Positions 48,861 through 62,690 of a stretch of 64,000 nt of DNA are shown here, piece after piece. The stretch covers positions 868,001 through 932,000 of the forward strand of contig CM037850.1 in assembly GCA_021234535.1 (NCBI GenBank), in the 5' to 3' direction. Source of the stretch: Stichopus chloronotus (Eukaryota > Echinodermata > Holothuroidea > Aspidochirotida > Stichopodidae). The translations under genes and the position numbers were made by a program. How positions within the stretch are numbered: position 1 is the stretch's first letter; every line of letters begins with the position of its first letter. A model generated the notes under the pieces. That model ran no database searches and had not been told where the DNA came from. It saw nothing but the letters and a program-made list of their open reading frames with translations.

Positions 48861-49059
48861 TATGATGATCGATACATTAGTTTCCAAAGTAATTAAAAGG
48901 CATAATTTCGAAACCCGTAAGCATTTTGTTTCCCTCGTGACATCACTAGGTTCGCCAGATAGGGCAGTGTTTCATATAAGGAAGTCCCGCTTGGAGTGCG
49001 GAGAACTGGTTCACTATTTTGACGTATATGGGTTACTGATGAAAGCAGAACTATGGTAA
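48861..49059 (+). CDS. Weak candidate exon
   Basis: A strong acceptor (TTTGTTACTTTCGTTTACAG, ending 48860) precedes an open frame starting MMIDTLVSKVIKRHNFETRK and ending LLMKAELW at TAA 49057. A donor-like ATG|GTAATG lies at 49055. No domain is recognised. The frame upstream of the acceptor has no ATG start and reads as intron-like T-rich DNA. Confidence 0.2.
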
Positions 49060-49648
49060 TGAAAAAGCCAAAAATCTCTCGCGTGTCGTCAAAATCATCA
49101 GTAAAAATCTATTTTTGCACCTATTGCTCTATTCCCAAGGTAAATGATCCCTACAGTCATCTTGTTAAACTACTTTTTTTAAGCTGTTCTCGACGTTGAG
49201 TGATTTCTAAATTGTGATAAGTAGGCTAGTATAAGTTTCCTTACTTTTCAATAATCATATGATTTTTGAATTTCATTTTATAGTAACTTTTCATCCACTT
49301 CACTCGATTTGATATTAACATGTTTGTAGTTAGTAGGAGCCAATTAGATATAATCATATGTTAATATCAATAAGCATCCCGTTTATTAAAATGCAGGTAA
49401 TTGTAAAACAGGCCAAGATTTCCTTTACTAAAAGATCAGATAACAAGGCCTTTATTAATTAGAAGAGTTGCATTGATGTTTCAGAGAACTAAACAATACG
49501 ACTAGGTTTTTTTCTGGGGTTCACTGATACCAAGCCTACATTAAAATGAAGTGAGGGGGGGGTTCATGGATCCCATATTGCTACTTCCGCCGGACATCAA
49601 TAGACGGTCATCATGCTTATCCATGCAGGTGTTTGTTTCTGAAGAGAA

Positions 49649-49765
49649 GGGTGGTGTTACTGCACCGGATACAGGGACGGGTGGTGTTACTGCACCGGAT
49701 ACAGGACGGGTGGTGTTACTGCATCGGATACAGGAGGGGTGGTGTTACTGCACCGGATACAGCAC
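49649..49765. repeat. 29-30-bp minisatellite, four units
   Basis: Units start at 49649, 49679, 49708 and 49737 with the core GGTGTTACTGCACCGGATAC. Unit 3 has GCATCGG in place of GCACCGG. There are no spacers, so it is not a CRISPR array. Confidence 0.9.
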
Positions 49766-52700
49766 CGACGATGTCTTGACCCGACACTCCCATCCAAAGT
49801 TTCGCTAAATACTTTGTACTGCCTGTGACAAGGTCTTCAACACGCTACTTTCTCCTAAAAACACTTTATTGTCGTACGGGTAACCGACAGGGAGCTGTAT
49901 CGTGCTTCGCAATCCCAACGACCTCCCAGTCTAACAGAACTTTTATTTTCAGGTACCCGGGTACCTTACCGAATATGGACTGAGGATATACGGTTTCAAA
50001 TTTGGACCATTTTGCAACATTATTTTTCGTGAAGGATTGTCTACCCCCCGCCCCCCCACCTCCATGGTCCTATTGTGTATATGTACATGGTTTATAACCA
50101 ACACTTAAGTCGTTACTGCTGTTTGCATATACTTTCTATTCCGCAAAGAAAGTGAAAACTCAAGTAGTTTAACGACATGCAAAATAAATGTCTTGTTTGA
50201 ATTATTTTGCAGGTATGATGTGCATCAAATATTAACGATGAATTGTTTCACAAAATCCCCTTCATTGTTATTTCTGATTGACAGAAGAGCTCAAGTGAAC
50301 ATATTGATATGAATACCTATCTTTTCCATTTCAGACAGAAAATAGCCCTCCTGGGGCATTTCTCAATCCCTTCATTATGGGTTAGTCCGTACCCAAGGTA
50401 TTAATCCCTACCCTAGGGATTGATACTTCTCAAGGAACCAATATATTTTCAAGTTGCTGAACACCGTCTAACATCGGCAAATGGAATTGTGCTAAACTTT
50501 GCCGATCCGATGTTTTACCGATAGTGGTAAACACGGTACCACCCGATGTGATTATCGGTTCATCCCTAATTTATTAGCCTTAATTAAATTGACATTTTAA
50601 GTTTTAACTTCGGTCAAGTCCTATCAGTAAATTAATGACAGAGTAGTATCGGTGCAGTGTCAAAAACTTATACTGGGTAGATATGAAGCCTACCTGCAGC
50701 CATAAATGAGAGAAGTTGATATAAGTGAACTGCTGTTATTATCTTCAAGTTTTTCTTTGAGACAATGTGGAAAAGAACGTTACGTAATCTGCCAGATTTC
50801 GGATAGCCTACACTTCTGGTGTATATGGGCAGTAATTTAGTCACAGGGTTTCATTTCTAGTGAAATTTATGAATTGATCGGATCAAATGCGTCCTTTGAA
50901 TTCAAGAATCGCTCTACATCCTGAGGTAGTGAATGAGGTTCGATGTCCAATAATTCGTGTTGCTTTGCTCGTTTTAGTGGAACAAGTTCAAACGCAGTGC
51001 TTCGTTTTAATACGGTTGATTGATGGAAGGAACTCTGCCTAACACAACGCGGCCGCTCCCTCTAATTTGAGGTACCCTTTACAGCTTTATCTGTGGACGA
51101 AGTGCGTTGCTATATATGGATAGTGCAGAGAGAGCGAGCCTGTCTAGGAGAGGCCGTGAGTAATTATAGAAATAATTGAAACTTAAAGTAACACTCGCGT
51201 TCCATCTGTCGTATGGGGGCTTTGGTATATATTAATTCATTTGCATTCAGTTCTGTTGCCATTCTGTGACAATTGCATTCAGGTTACTTGCAACACTCGT
51301 GCGGGTATGATCAGTCACATAAATAATCATACCTGTCTCGCTATTTAAGATACATGGAAACTGCCGATTATGCTCAGTTGTGCAGTTCTATACACCAAAC
51401 AGGTTGGAAATACCGCACATACCCGGCAAAGTTATGTTCAGAAACTTACAAAAGCAGATAAAAGTTTGATCAAAACATCCTTAACCGACAAAAAGGCTAA
51501 CTTTGTCTTAATAGTGGGCTCCAAAGTTAGGAGTCTTTGGATTAGCATTTTCGCCGGTATAAATCACCTTTCTCCTCATAAGTTGCAGAATGTCTCTTTA
51601 TGAATTTGTGGTGAACAAATTGGTAACAGCAGTGCGGTATCTGTGGGAATACATTCAACTATGCATACATGATTCTAGTTTGAACGTAATAATTGTTTAC
51701 TTGGCCCACGGATAACTGATTCAACAGATCCTCCAAGACCAACAGCGATTTATGAGGAAACGGGTTAGTTCGGAACTTCGGCGTATAATGTTAGCATGAA
51801 TTCATTACTGCAAGTTAAACAAGTCGCCAACTAACACACGGGGAGGGGTCAACATTTCGAGGGGAATAACAGAGACAAAATTCATTGTTTTGCGCCATCC
51901 AGGAGGGCATTTCGCTCCCAACCCCCTCCAATCCGGCCTTGTATACAAGTTGGTCAACTGAGAATATACTTTGTCATATAGAAAAGTAAAACTCTTCAAA
52001 GTGTACTATATTATTATTTAATGCATGTAGCCTGCAAGTAACAACTGTACATTTGATAAAACCGACTACAACAACACTTTTAACTGAAGAGCAGGGAAGG
52101 GAGGGGGCGTAGGTAGTTTATGTGGTTGTATAGTATGACTTCAAATTAACCATGAACTTTCTCTTTGTATACTTTTATGAAGATTATAAATAAAACCTGC
52201 TTTAGAAGCATATATTTCGACGGCATTTAAACCCAATGCTGCGTGCTACATAATGGGAAACTTTCAGCATTGTTAGTTGGTTTTCCCGCAGTCTCTTTCA
52301 GGAAGACAAGCTATGATGCAGTTGGCCATACATCACTGTAGGTCGAAAGCGAATGATGAGTTACCGCTTCCTATCAATTTATCAGACACCCTCAAATGAT
52401 TGTAGTGCAGTTACTCAGTTACCTTTAGTATAACCAACATAGCGATCCTGCACAAATGCCATTTCTGCGCCAACTAATGTAGTTCTTGCAAAATGTTCGC
52501 ATTTGACTCCTTTCCCCTCCTCTAAAAATGGAGCATTTCAGATAGTACAATTAACAAATGAATCAACTAGACACTATAAGTACTTTTCAGGCATGCAAGG
52601 TGCAAGGCCCTTGCAGTATTAGATGTAAACTAGGTACGAACAAAGCCATGAATTCAGTCACCCACCCGTCCAGGCTCCCCACTGACCCCCTCCACCCCCC

Positions 52701-55700
52701 ACCTTTACGTTGCTGGATTCATCAAAAAGCTTATCGTAATTTGAACATTGCTGTCAAACAATTTTTTGATTCCTACACAGATACAACCAAGTTTACTGAC
52801 CCCACGCTGTATTTTCCAAACGGCCTTCACTCATAAGTATTTGGAGGCGGCAAAAACAGTTCTGTTTTTTATCAAAACCGGGAAAAACGTTTTCAAATTT
52901 CTTTTTTCAAACTTCTTTCCTGTTCTCTACCGTCGTGGGATGCAGATGTGTTTATGGCTCTCTCGAGGAAGAGAGCACGATGTATTATCAAGGAAGTATT
53001 TCTCACGACTATATGGACCTACCAATATCTTCTTCTATTACAACAAGTCAGGTCACCGGTGGATTTAACAAACCGATATCAAATGCTGTACAACTAAAGA
53101 TCTATTTTCTTTTCTCAAAAAAAAATTGACAACAGTAAGCAAGAATGATGCAAACCACACATCACAGACTGAAACTGCTATTGTGATTGTGTCGATAAGA
53201 TAGAAAGTACACCGACCCGCTGAAGGAATCTCATGACTTGAACGACCTTTTAATCAGCAGATGTTAAGCATCCCAAAATGGTCACGGACTGCCAAACCTA
53301 ACACTGACTGATCCCATGTCTGCTGTTAATGTAAACATGAGTGTATTTTGTAAACAAGATTGTTACTATGATGTACGCACAAACACAAAAAGTATGTTGA
53401 CGCACCACATGATTACCAAACGGACGGAAATATGATTAGTTGTAAACAGCTCTCATCAATAGCCTACAACTGAACCCCCTTGACAATTACTACGAGCGAA
53501 TGGCGCAAAGAGCACTGAACGGCCACCTAAAGTCATTAGAGGTCATTAGAGCCCTCCTGATAGTGTTCTGAGAAATCAGTGTACGTGCCCGAATCCTGTT
53601 ACTACAAAACTAAAAATCAACGCTAAATTGCACACGTATATGCCCACGCACTTGCCACCTCGGTCTGTGACTATCAGTGCGGTAAGGTTACTCCAGTTTA
53701 CATTGCTAGAAGCTGAGCTTTGAAAGGAAAAAATTCTGGTTGGTTATTATTTCTCTGCTACTGTCCGGTCCAAGATCTGGTCATATACGTCCGCGTAGAG
53801 ATGCAGTTTCTTCCATAGCTATATTTATATGGAATGGTAACTGAATTTCAGTTTGGATTTTATTTCCGATCTCTGTAGCACTATAAATTGAGAACTAGCA
53901 TTGTTCCAAAAATTGAAAATGCTTTTGAACGTAATGGAAGGCATTATTCTTTTAAGGGGGGTGGACTGTTGACTGTTGCGGGGAAGGGAATTTTCACTCA
54001 AGGGGCCCGCCCTGACGAACACTGTACGGAAAATTGCGATGTATAGTGATATTTGCTTCCTCGCTTCCTTTTGGCAACAAACTTTAACTGTATAATTGCC
54101 AGGTGGACACTGACTATTGTTTGAATCCCCATGCTCACCAATTGTCTTTAAATTTGATTAATTTAAGCGTTGTTATAACGACCCTATAGATATGAATAAG
54201 GAAGTGCCTAGATTCTGTGTGATCTATCCAGAATAATGCCTACCTAAGATATTTACTGTCATAGTCTAAAGAATACAATATAACAATGCACGCCGTCATC
54301 ACAATGTTACACTGTCATCTAACAGGAAACGTCATTAAATAACCAATTGTAAGTTAGTCGTTCTCTTTTCGTTTTTGCTATTATATTGCTGCTGTAAATT
54401 GCAGGACAGTCCTCGAATATTTCCTCGATATCACAGAAGGACTTCACCTGAAGGTTCCGTCACTGTATACTTTCTTAGCTAAATAGAAATTAAAATGCTG
54501 ATGAAACTTGCAACAGCTAACGAGCCTCTTGTTTAATTGAATGTTTTGCAGAGGTTTGCACTTCGCTGTGGGAAAGACAAAAGACAGGATATTATAATGA
54601 AAGCTTTGAGTAAGCGCTTCCACTTAAAGGAGACTTCTATTTTCCACAAAGTTATATACACACACACGTACGCACACCGCGACAAACACACCTTGACACT
54701 CCACTATATATAATTTAGCCTACACATACAAACCGCACACATTGCGTGCGAATAGGAAGGAAATGAGTTAGGGGGAATGGTAAGCTGGTGAGGTGGAATG
54801 CTGCTAGGGGTAGGACGGAAGGTAGTAGCATGGAGTTATTACAATATATTGGTATTATTATCGAATATCCACGCTACATGAAGTGATCAACCTCCAACAT
54901 CATGCATTCTAATCCCATCACATTCAGTTCATGTTAGTCATTTAACAATCCCTACCTGTACATATCTGTGATCATTACAATATATTTCAATTATTCATAT
55001 TCTTGTATGTTTTTTAGATTTTGAGCCAAAGATGGCTTTTAGTAGGTCCACTCACCTTCATTAAGCTGGATTGAAACCAGGCAATAACAATAAACCTTCG
55101 TTACCTGTAACAACAATAACGCATAAGTCAGATATAGTGTTACCAGTTAAGCAGAGCCAAACCAAACGATACTTCACCTTGAGCCCACTGTTCCTCACTC
55201 CTGCAGGGCTAGCGCTGCCAGAGGAAGAGGGGAGGGGGGGGGGGGATTTATCCCCAATGTCTAGAGATGTGCCCTTTTTGACAAAAAGTGACCTTATTGA
55301 TATTGTATTACACGTAGGGTTCCTGCATGGAGACCTTCGATATAGGAAACCTAATTACACGTAAGTTAGAGCGCCCTCTTAAGACATTTACCCAAAACAG
55401 TAAAAGAGGGTTGTACCCTTTAAGACAACCCTTCCCGCAGAAAGTGTTCCCACTGCCCTGCTCAATAAATAATTTCATTGTCGTATAAAAGAGACTTCCA
55501 TCTGCAGTAACTGGTATTCATGCATGGCTAATAATTCACGTCAACAATATTTACAAGTATGATTTGAGTTTCGAAACCCTGGCCTATATATGTCCATATA
55601 TTCGTGTTCCGTGTGAGGCTTTGGTTATCGCAAACCAGTTAGCGTAACGGCTCCATCCACTGGTCAGTAAGTAATGCCATAGCTTAGAGAAGTGTACCTC

Positions 55701-56886
55701 TTCAACGCTTATGCAAAAACCCGCAGTTGAGTGAACAAAGTGTGCTCTTTTTATGAGACTATTAATCATTGTGCCGTTGCGTGAGGAAAACAATAACTAA
55801 CCTAATATGGCTTTATGAACATGATCAACAAATAATGGGATGGGGAACTTAACAAGACTATCATGACGTCACGTTAATTGTAAATATGAGCACCTTAATG
55901 GAGATAAACATTTGTCAGAAATAGCTCTCCATGGAGTTGTAGGTATAGCTGAGACTGTATAGTAGGGGGCATATACCGAAATGTAGGTAACTGCTGCATG
56001 AGGCTGGGTGTGCATACAATCCGTATCTATAAAAATACCAATTTGTTACCCTGTTATTAGTTGGAAAATTGGACACTAAAAAAATGGCATTAAACGTTGA
56101 CGAGTAAAATCACCCTCCCTCGGGAGACCATTAAAGTTTCGTTTTCAGTTTAGGTTGCTTGTTCAAAATAGTGCATTCACTTTCTTTCCAAAATAAACAT
56201 GAGAATCTTGTTTTCATTTAAGCTCAGTGTTTCGCGTGATAAGCGGAAGGAACTTGTCATTTAGTAGTGAATAGTATTATTGCAGGTTCCGTTTTACCAA
56301 CTCCCCATCAATCATTTTCCTGTTCCGCTTGTTAAGGTGATTTATGAACCGTAAAATAAAAAGAGACAATCATTCTTACTATAGTTCATAACAAACTCGA
56401 CATTGTCAACATTGCGGTCCTAGCTGTACGGAACCCTTCCAGGGTTATAACTTACTTGTTTTGAACGTTTGGATTGTTCAAACAAAAGATTATGCAATAT
56501 GGTATTGCAAAAAAAAAAATGTTTACACTCAAAATGATAAACGGTACATGTAGGAGTGTATGTAGCAACATGTTAAAGGTGCTTGGAAAAGGGGAGGGGG
56601 GTCGCACATCATCTGAAGGGCATTCCCCTCACTCAGATATTTTTTTCCCTGGAGGCGATAAAAAGGACACAAACGGCTTCTGTAATGTTCTTTTCAACAG
56701 TTAGATAAAATACAGCAAAACAATACTCAAATACAGCACTAACACAATAGTACCAGTGAGAGCACTATGCGTCGGTGCAACAACAGTAGACCGTGAAGAG
56801 TTCTGTCACCAGTAACACCAACCCTGAAATAGTATAGAAAAACAACAATATAGCAGTGACTTGAACGAAAAGTCAGCAAAAACATC
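49766..56886. other. No gene seen apart from a weak exon at 52.9 kb
   Basis: AT-rich DNA with a C run near 50047 and a G12 run at 55234. Confidence 0.55.
52945..53050 (+). CDS. Weak candidate internal exon
   Basis: A pyrimidine-rich stretch ending GGGATGCAG is followed by about 100 bases ending AAGTCAG|GTCACC. One frame reads CVYGSLEEESTMYYQGS then ISHDYMDLPISSSITTSQ, which has protein-like composition, but all three frames are open, so the call is weak. Confidence 0.18.
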
Positions 56887-57055
56887 AACACCAATACCAG
56901 TAACATCAACACTAACAGTAACATCAACAAAAGCAGAGACATCAACAATAGCAGCAACATCAACAATAGCAGCAACATCAACAATAGCAGCAACATCAAC
57001 AATAGCAGCAACATCAACAATAACAGCAACATCAACAATAACAACGGCAAAAAGA
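56887..57055. repeat. 18-bp minisatellite (ACATCAACAATAGCAGCA)
   Basis: Near-perfect units occupy 56939-57043, with degenerate units on the left. In frame it codes STIAAT hexapeptides on the + strand and a poly-Leu/Met frame on the minus strand; both are artefacts of an 18-bp period. Confidence 0.85.
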
Positions 57056-59155
57056 AACGTACAAACTGTAATAGTGTACCAACAGTTACAGTGAAAAGTT
57101 TCAAGAACATCGAAGCAAAACCTTGAACAGTAACTATTACAGCAACAGTGTGGTATCATAAATGTAATAGGGACAGCAATCGATAGCAACAGCAGCGCCA
57201 GAAGCTATATAAAAAACTTTAAAAACAGTAACTATTATTCAAATTTGAGTTTGATATCAGCATATTACGATATAACTTTCTGATATTCCTCTTCTGTATA
57301 GTAGTCTGTAGTCACTTACCCTGTAATTGTAATCACTGCTGTAGTCACCTTGAAGAGCAGAAATCATTAAAACACCATCAAATTACAATATCGTCTGGCT
57401 CCAGAAAATGTCTTGCTGTGAGATATATTTCAATGTGTCTTGTTTATGTCAAATTGTCAAGTCCCCACCACCCATGTCCCATCCTGGCAATGTCCCAGCT
57501 CAATCCATCATATCAGTCCCCACACCATCTCTTCTTCTCAAGCGGTCTTTCTTCAGTTAGGCCTCAGATTCTTTATGAAAAAAGCAGGGAGCTGCCACGG
57601 ACAAATACCCAGTTTCCTAACCGATACGTCATACATGTACACCAGTGGCGTGCTTTGCCTTCTGCTAATTGCATTCTTATCAAACAAGTTAATTTTCAAG
57701 TCTTGTCAATTGGACTTACCGCTACATGAGTTATAGTCTGTGTGTAACGCCTATGTGGCTGCTCTCCAAACCCCAACCCCACTTCAGAGCAATAAGTTAC
57801 AAAAAAAAAAAATGACACTAGGGAAAATGTCAGTGAAAATAGTTTTATGACTGAAATTGGGTGCACCACGTGACTTGTTCAATATCGAACGGAAGCAGTG
57901 AATTTACATACACCGGAAGTCACGGTCTGATGATGTCACCCATTACATTGAAGGGACAGTTACTTTAAAGAGTGGTGCAGAAGCCTGATACACTGCATAA
58001 CCTTCCTGTAACCAAGAAGGTCAAATATTCTACCAAGTTCAGTCAATTCAAGAGCCAGGAATATAAGAAAAAACAAAACAAACCAACTGTCGATTGAAAT
58101 TTAAGGCTCACTGAGAATAGAGTGCAATGTATAAAATCGTTCAAACACAGTATCACTATGCTATACCAGCATATCATTGCATTCTGGTGCATTATATGTT
58201 ACAGATCCAATAGTCTAGTCTCTCTCATTGCAACCATTTTAAAGTTTCAATGTTAGTTTGATGATCAAGACAACAACGGGCGGTTCATTGTACTTGATTA
58301 TAATTACACAACAAAGGATCTATTTTTACTGCTGTTTATCCTTGGTTTACAAATTTCTCTGCCCAAGCCTTCCACCTGTATATATCAAATATGAAATGAA
58401 CGCCACAGTAAACCACATGTCTATCACGTGTCTTTGCTGTACAACGCATACTTATCAGCTTATGGCATTAGCGTCTCCATCGTTCAACTAAACCTGTAAA
58501 ACGAGCATAAGTGAACTACCCAGTATAATTGCAACTCTTTTAATTTCAGATTTATGATACGAGGCACACCCTATGTAATTATTAAAAAAAAAAACGGTCT
58601 GTATATAAATTTGTATCGTAGTTATTCCCGCTGTGGTATACATCGCGGGATGTCATTGGTTTACGAACTCCGTTGATTATGGTTTTCTGTACATATAGAA
58701 CATTTTTACATAAAATACCTCGCTTTTAATCAAACCCTCATGATGGGGTCACAAAACCAGACAACATATACCAGATACAAGCGAAACCATAAGAAAAAAA
58801 TACGTCAGCAACGAAACAATGTTTTCACATAAGCATCAACAATGGCAGTTATTCAAGTTGTTACCTTGTGGTGATTTTATGACGTCATAAACTCTACAAA
58901 GAAATGCAGGCCTAATTATGGGTATGCGTTTAACGTGCTTAAAAAAACAACAGCCTTAGGCCCAGGAAGTCAATATTTAGGACGGCCTTCGATTTCAGGA
59001 TGGAAATATAAAAATTATATTTTCAGGGCAAAATAAGGAATCTATGCATGCATTTAAAACCATGTGAGGATATAATTCCATACCAGCAACCGTCTGCCAA
59101 ACAACCGAACTTACTGCTTAACTTCCAGCTACACATCTACATAGGCTCTACTTAC

Positions 59156-59375
59156 AACTGTCCCAACGGCTACGCCCTACTGTCCCGATGCCCCATATAA
59201 TATGTCCCACGGCCGCTATTTGGTTCCGACATCCATTGTGGTACGAACGTAACTCCATTATGCAATCCTCATTATGCTCAGAAAAAAAGCAGTGGACATA
59301 ATTATCCTGAAAATATTCAGGAGAAATTACGTTTACCTCTGTTCCTTCCTGGAACACTATACGGTAAGAGCTCAT
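59156..59375 (-). CDS. Weak candidate first exon of an unidentified gene
   Basis: On the minus strand an ATG at 59375 opens a frame (MSSYRIVFQEGTEVNVIS..., 73 residues) that runs to a consensus donor, AGTT|GTAAGTAG, at 59156. The perfect CRE palindrome TGACGTCA lies 20 bases upstream of the ATG. Composition is protein-like (IAAVGHIIWGIGTVG) but no family is recognised and no following exon was found. The frame closes right after the donor, as expected if splicing is needed. Confidence 0.25.
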
Positions 59376-59668
59376 CCCATCGGTTTCTTTGACTCTGACG
59401 TCATTATGACATCATTCATGATAACCATCCCAAAATAGGCCTTCGTATGAGGAGATGAACGTCAGATTTTAATTAAGAGAAACAACATAACTCCATTCTC
59501 GGCCTTTGTCCTCGTATACTTGTACTCTTGCAACCCTTTAACTGGTACTCAGGATTTTTTACTCGTAATTGTACTAATGAGTACAAAATTTCAGTCCAGG
59601 ATGTCACATATGTAAACGACGTCAATTAGTTTCTCATATATAGGCCTAGTACCATACGTTGAGTATTT

Positions 59669-59736
59669 TGTTAATTTTTAAATTGTGTTAATTCGTAAAT
59701 GCTTTAATTCGTAAATATGTTAATTTGTAAATATTT
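59669..59736. repeat. TTAATTCGTAAAT tandem repeat, about four units
   Basis: Units of 15-17 bases of the form GTTAATTCGTAAAT(G/A) repeat head to tail. Confidence 0.8.
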
Positions 59737-61738
59737 GAAAGTAGAGAACGAATGCAATTGAGGCCATTCCAACAGACATACGTAACCTAATATACGACTC
59801 GACTTTCGCGACTCTTACCGGGGAGTCGCCACTTTTAACCCGAGAGTCGGGACTCGGTTTGAATTTTCAGAATATTTCAGAACAGTTTCAATTACCGTAT
59901 CGTTCTTTGGCACGTTTAATCAATTATAAAGTTAAAATAGGTCTATAGTGCGAGTTTTTTTTTTTTTTTACATATTCCTTGCTGTCCTAGCCTATGCCTG
60001 ACCATTTAGATTGGAGAGCTCAATTCTAAATCACCAATACTGTTTATCATTTTCTCACACCTTTTGTTCCCTGACTCGTGACCCACCTCGGACTATCCAC
60101 TATCTCCCCAAACTTTGTATCTAATAGCCTACAGCAAGAGACACAATACATGCAGGTGAGATGCGCAAGTTGAGATGCGAAAGTTCGGCAGACGGACGTA
60201 CCGTCCTGTTACCATGTGTGAAGAGGAACCATTCTCTCAGTTACTTATACGACAATTAAATGCATCTCCATCATACATTCCCAATCACTCACATTTAAAT
60301 TTTACTTTCCTCTCACACGGAATTACCGGATTATTGACACACTTCCCGAGAATATATGACCGCAGTCTCTCCTCTAGTCTAGAAAACGTTCGCGACCCAA
60401 AGAGCTGGTTCATACAAAGAAAAAAAATATGATAAAAGAGACGCTACGTAGCCTAGCACCCGACTCCAAAGTTATGGCAGTCGGCCAAACCTAGTCTACT
60501 GAAAATAAGTTTATCAGTAACAGTGTAAGTGGGATTTATTAACTTTCCTTATTTACGTGTTAATTTCGGTTGTTTCGGTTGTTGTCGTTTCCCTTTATTT
60601 CTGTTCGTTTGAAGACATAATAAAATACCGGTATTACTTAGAACCGACACTCACATATATACAGTACTTCACTCCGGGAAAACAATTAGATACAACACCT
60701 GCTTTTAAGAACAAAACTATGTTACATGTTTGTTTTTCCATCACGTTCTTACCTGCACATTTCAACGTACAATGCTATGACAGAGGGAAGTGAATGACCG
60801 TCTGGAGAAACAGTGTAAACCGCAAACGTTTAGAAACCACAAAATAAGCAGACAATATCCAAAATAATAATAACACTGCATTCATGTTTATGGACAAAAC
60901 TTCCCGAGGTATACATGTTAGCCTACTGGTGTGTACGACAGATGTATGTGGCAATAAATAGAGCAATGTTTAAGGACTTCTATCTCGTTAAGCCTATTTA
61001 TATACGGTACATTAGATTTTAACCGCGTTCGTTACCATGGAGATCATGAGAAAGACACTGTGGAGTAATAATGCAGGTGCATATAGAGAAAGGACCACCA
61101 CGGAACCGATCCCACAGCTTAATTAAGCCCAGAAAGTATACTGAAATACGTATCAATGTTAGAACCATATGTTGTACTAAACAAGAAGTGCCTACAAACA
61201 CATACGGTACAACATTTTTATGTTTCAGCAAACAAAAGGCAACTATTTCTTTGAACAATGATGTCTGCTTATTAATGATTATCAGAGAGTGCTTATATAT
61301 TTACATCGATTCAATAAATTGCTGTATTTTACAGTTCCCACGGTAATGTGTGAGTTCATTAGTCATTATACTTACACTCGCACGTGAGTCGTAAAAAAAG
61401 TATTAATTAATAGATAACGCTTCACTTGCAGCCTTCCACCTGTAAAGAACAGTTGTTGACCGTGTGACACAAACACATATACGTAAACATGTTGAACATA
61501 ATTAACTGCTGTCTGAAACCCGTACGGATACGTTATACGTTGGCCACAAAGGACATCCGTTTGTTGGCTGTATATCCTTTCATTTCCAAATAGCTTTACT
61601 TATTAGGTTAATTACGGTTATTAATTACTGTATACTGAATATTCATGATTGCACAACCGATCCTCACATGATATTATACATGTTTATTATTTCTCGAGGC
61701 GACACACCCTGACAATATATCTGGTTATCACTTGCAGA

Positions 61739-61957
61739 ATGGTAGAACATGCAGAGAACTGCCATGCAACAGTACATGTGAGGCCTACATGTTTACTATC
61801 CGTATCTGCGTACCAAGCAGCGGAAAGGTTCGCTAAACTGATTCACGAAGTCATGAACTGGAAAATAGGGACAATGACAGGGACACGCAAACCATCAAAT
61901 AGACAAATAATAGGCCGAGGTGATGAATACATTGCGACTATCAAAAGCCTAGAATAA
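61739..61957 (+). CDS. Weak candidate terminal exon or small ORF
   Basis: An acceptor-like ATCACTTGCAG ending at 61737 is followed by ATG and a 72-residue frame: MVEHAENCHATVHVRP..., SAYQAAERFAKLIHEVMNW, ending IATIKSLE and TAA. Amino-acid composition is balanced and a helical segment is likely around AAERFAKLIHEV. I recognise no family. It may be the last exon of a + strand gene or a chance frame. Confidence 0.25.
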   Translation: MVEHAENCHATVHVRPTCLLSVSAYQAAERFAKLIHEVMNWKIGTMTGTRKPSNRQIIGRGDEYIATIKSLE

Positions 61958-62654
61958 CAAGAAATTCAAACTGGTGTTCTCGCCTTGTTCATCTTTAAAC
62001 GAGAAAAAAAAAGTCAGCAATGTTGCAATAGCAACACATCCAGTTTGCGACAGGTGATAGCAAATTACAGATCAACCAGGAACTTAAAACGTGGCTTACA
62101 AAAACCAAACGACAAACTTCAGTCAACGAACGAATTAATAAATTGAATATCCATGGCAACCGTTATATTGCACGGTACTTGACGGTATTTGCCTATAGCT
62201 GAAGCTCGATGTAAACAAGACAAAAGACAAACAAGCATGAGTGGCAGGGAAACTGATAAAACATTTTATTTGCCGGAGTCTGAAATATTTGAAAAAAAAA
62301 AATAGATGTCAACATGTTGCACATTGAACTTGGATTTCACGTCATAACAGGAAGAGCTTATAATCTTATAACTTCATATATCAGTTGCCTGCCACAGTTT
62401 CGTTAGTTTTTAATTGGTTCTTGAAGTGGTATTTTTCTACCACGTATACATGCGGCTTCATAAATGTTCTAAGGTCTATTAAAATTAAAGTGGTCACTGT
62501 ATATCGGCTATTGCTACATTGAATAAACGATAAAAAATTGTGAATTGGGGATAATGTAGTAATTGACAAAGTTGATAGATGCAATAAAAGTTTACCCTTT
62601 CCCTTGCTAGAACAACAAAGTGCAAGATTTCACCAAAAAAAAAAAAAGTGTTTT

Positions 62655-62690
62655 GGTGTTGGTGTGGGTGTGGGTGTGGGTGTGGGTGTG
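62655..62690. repeat. GGTGTG hexanucleotide repeat, six units
   Basis: GGTGTT is followed by five GGTGTG units. It is not the TTAGGG telomere repeat expected in deuterostomes. Confidence 0.9.

Noticed and set aside
49649..49765. Possible CRISPR-like array
   Set aside because: The units abut without unique spacers and the context is eukaryotic.
56739..57189. Leu- and Val-rich minus-strand frames resembling membrane proteins
   Set aside because: They are translations of the 18-bp ACATCAACAATAGCAGCA minisatellite.
62655..62690. Possible interstitial telomere repeat
   Set aside because: The unit is GGTGTG, not TTAGGG, and only six units are present.
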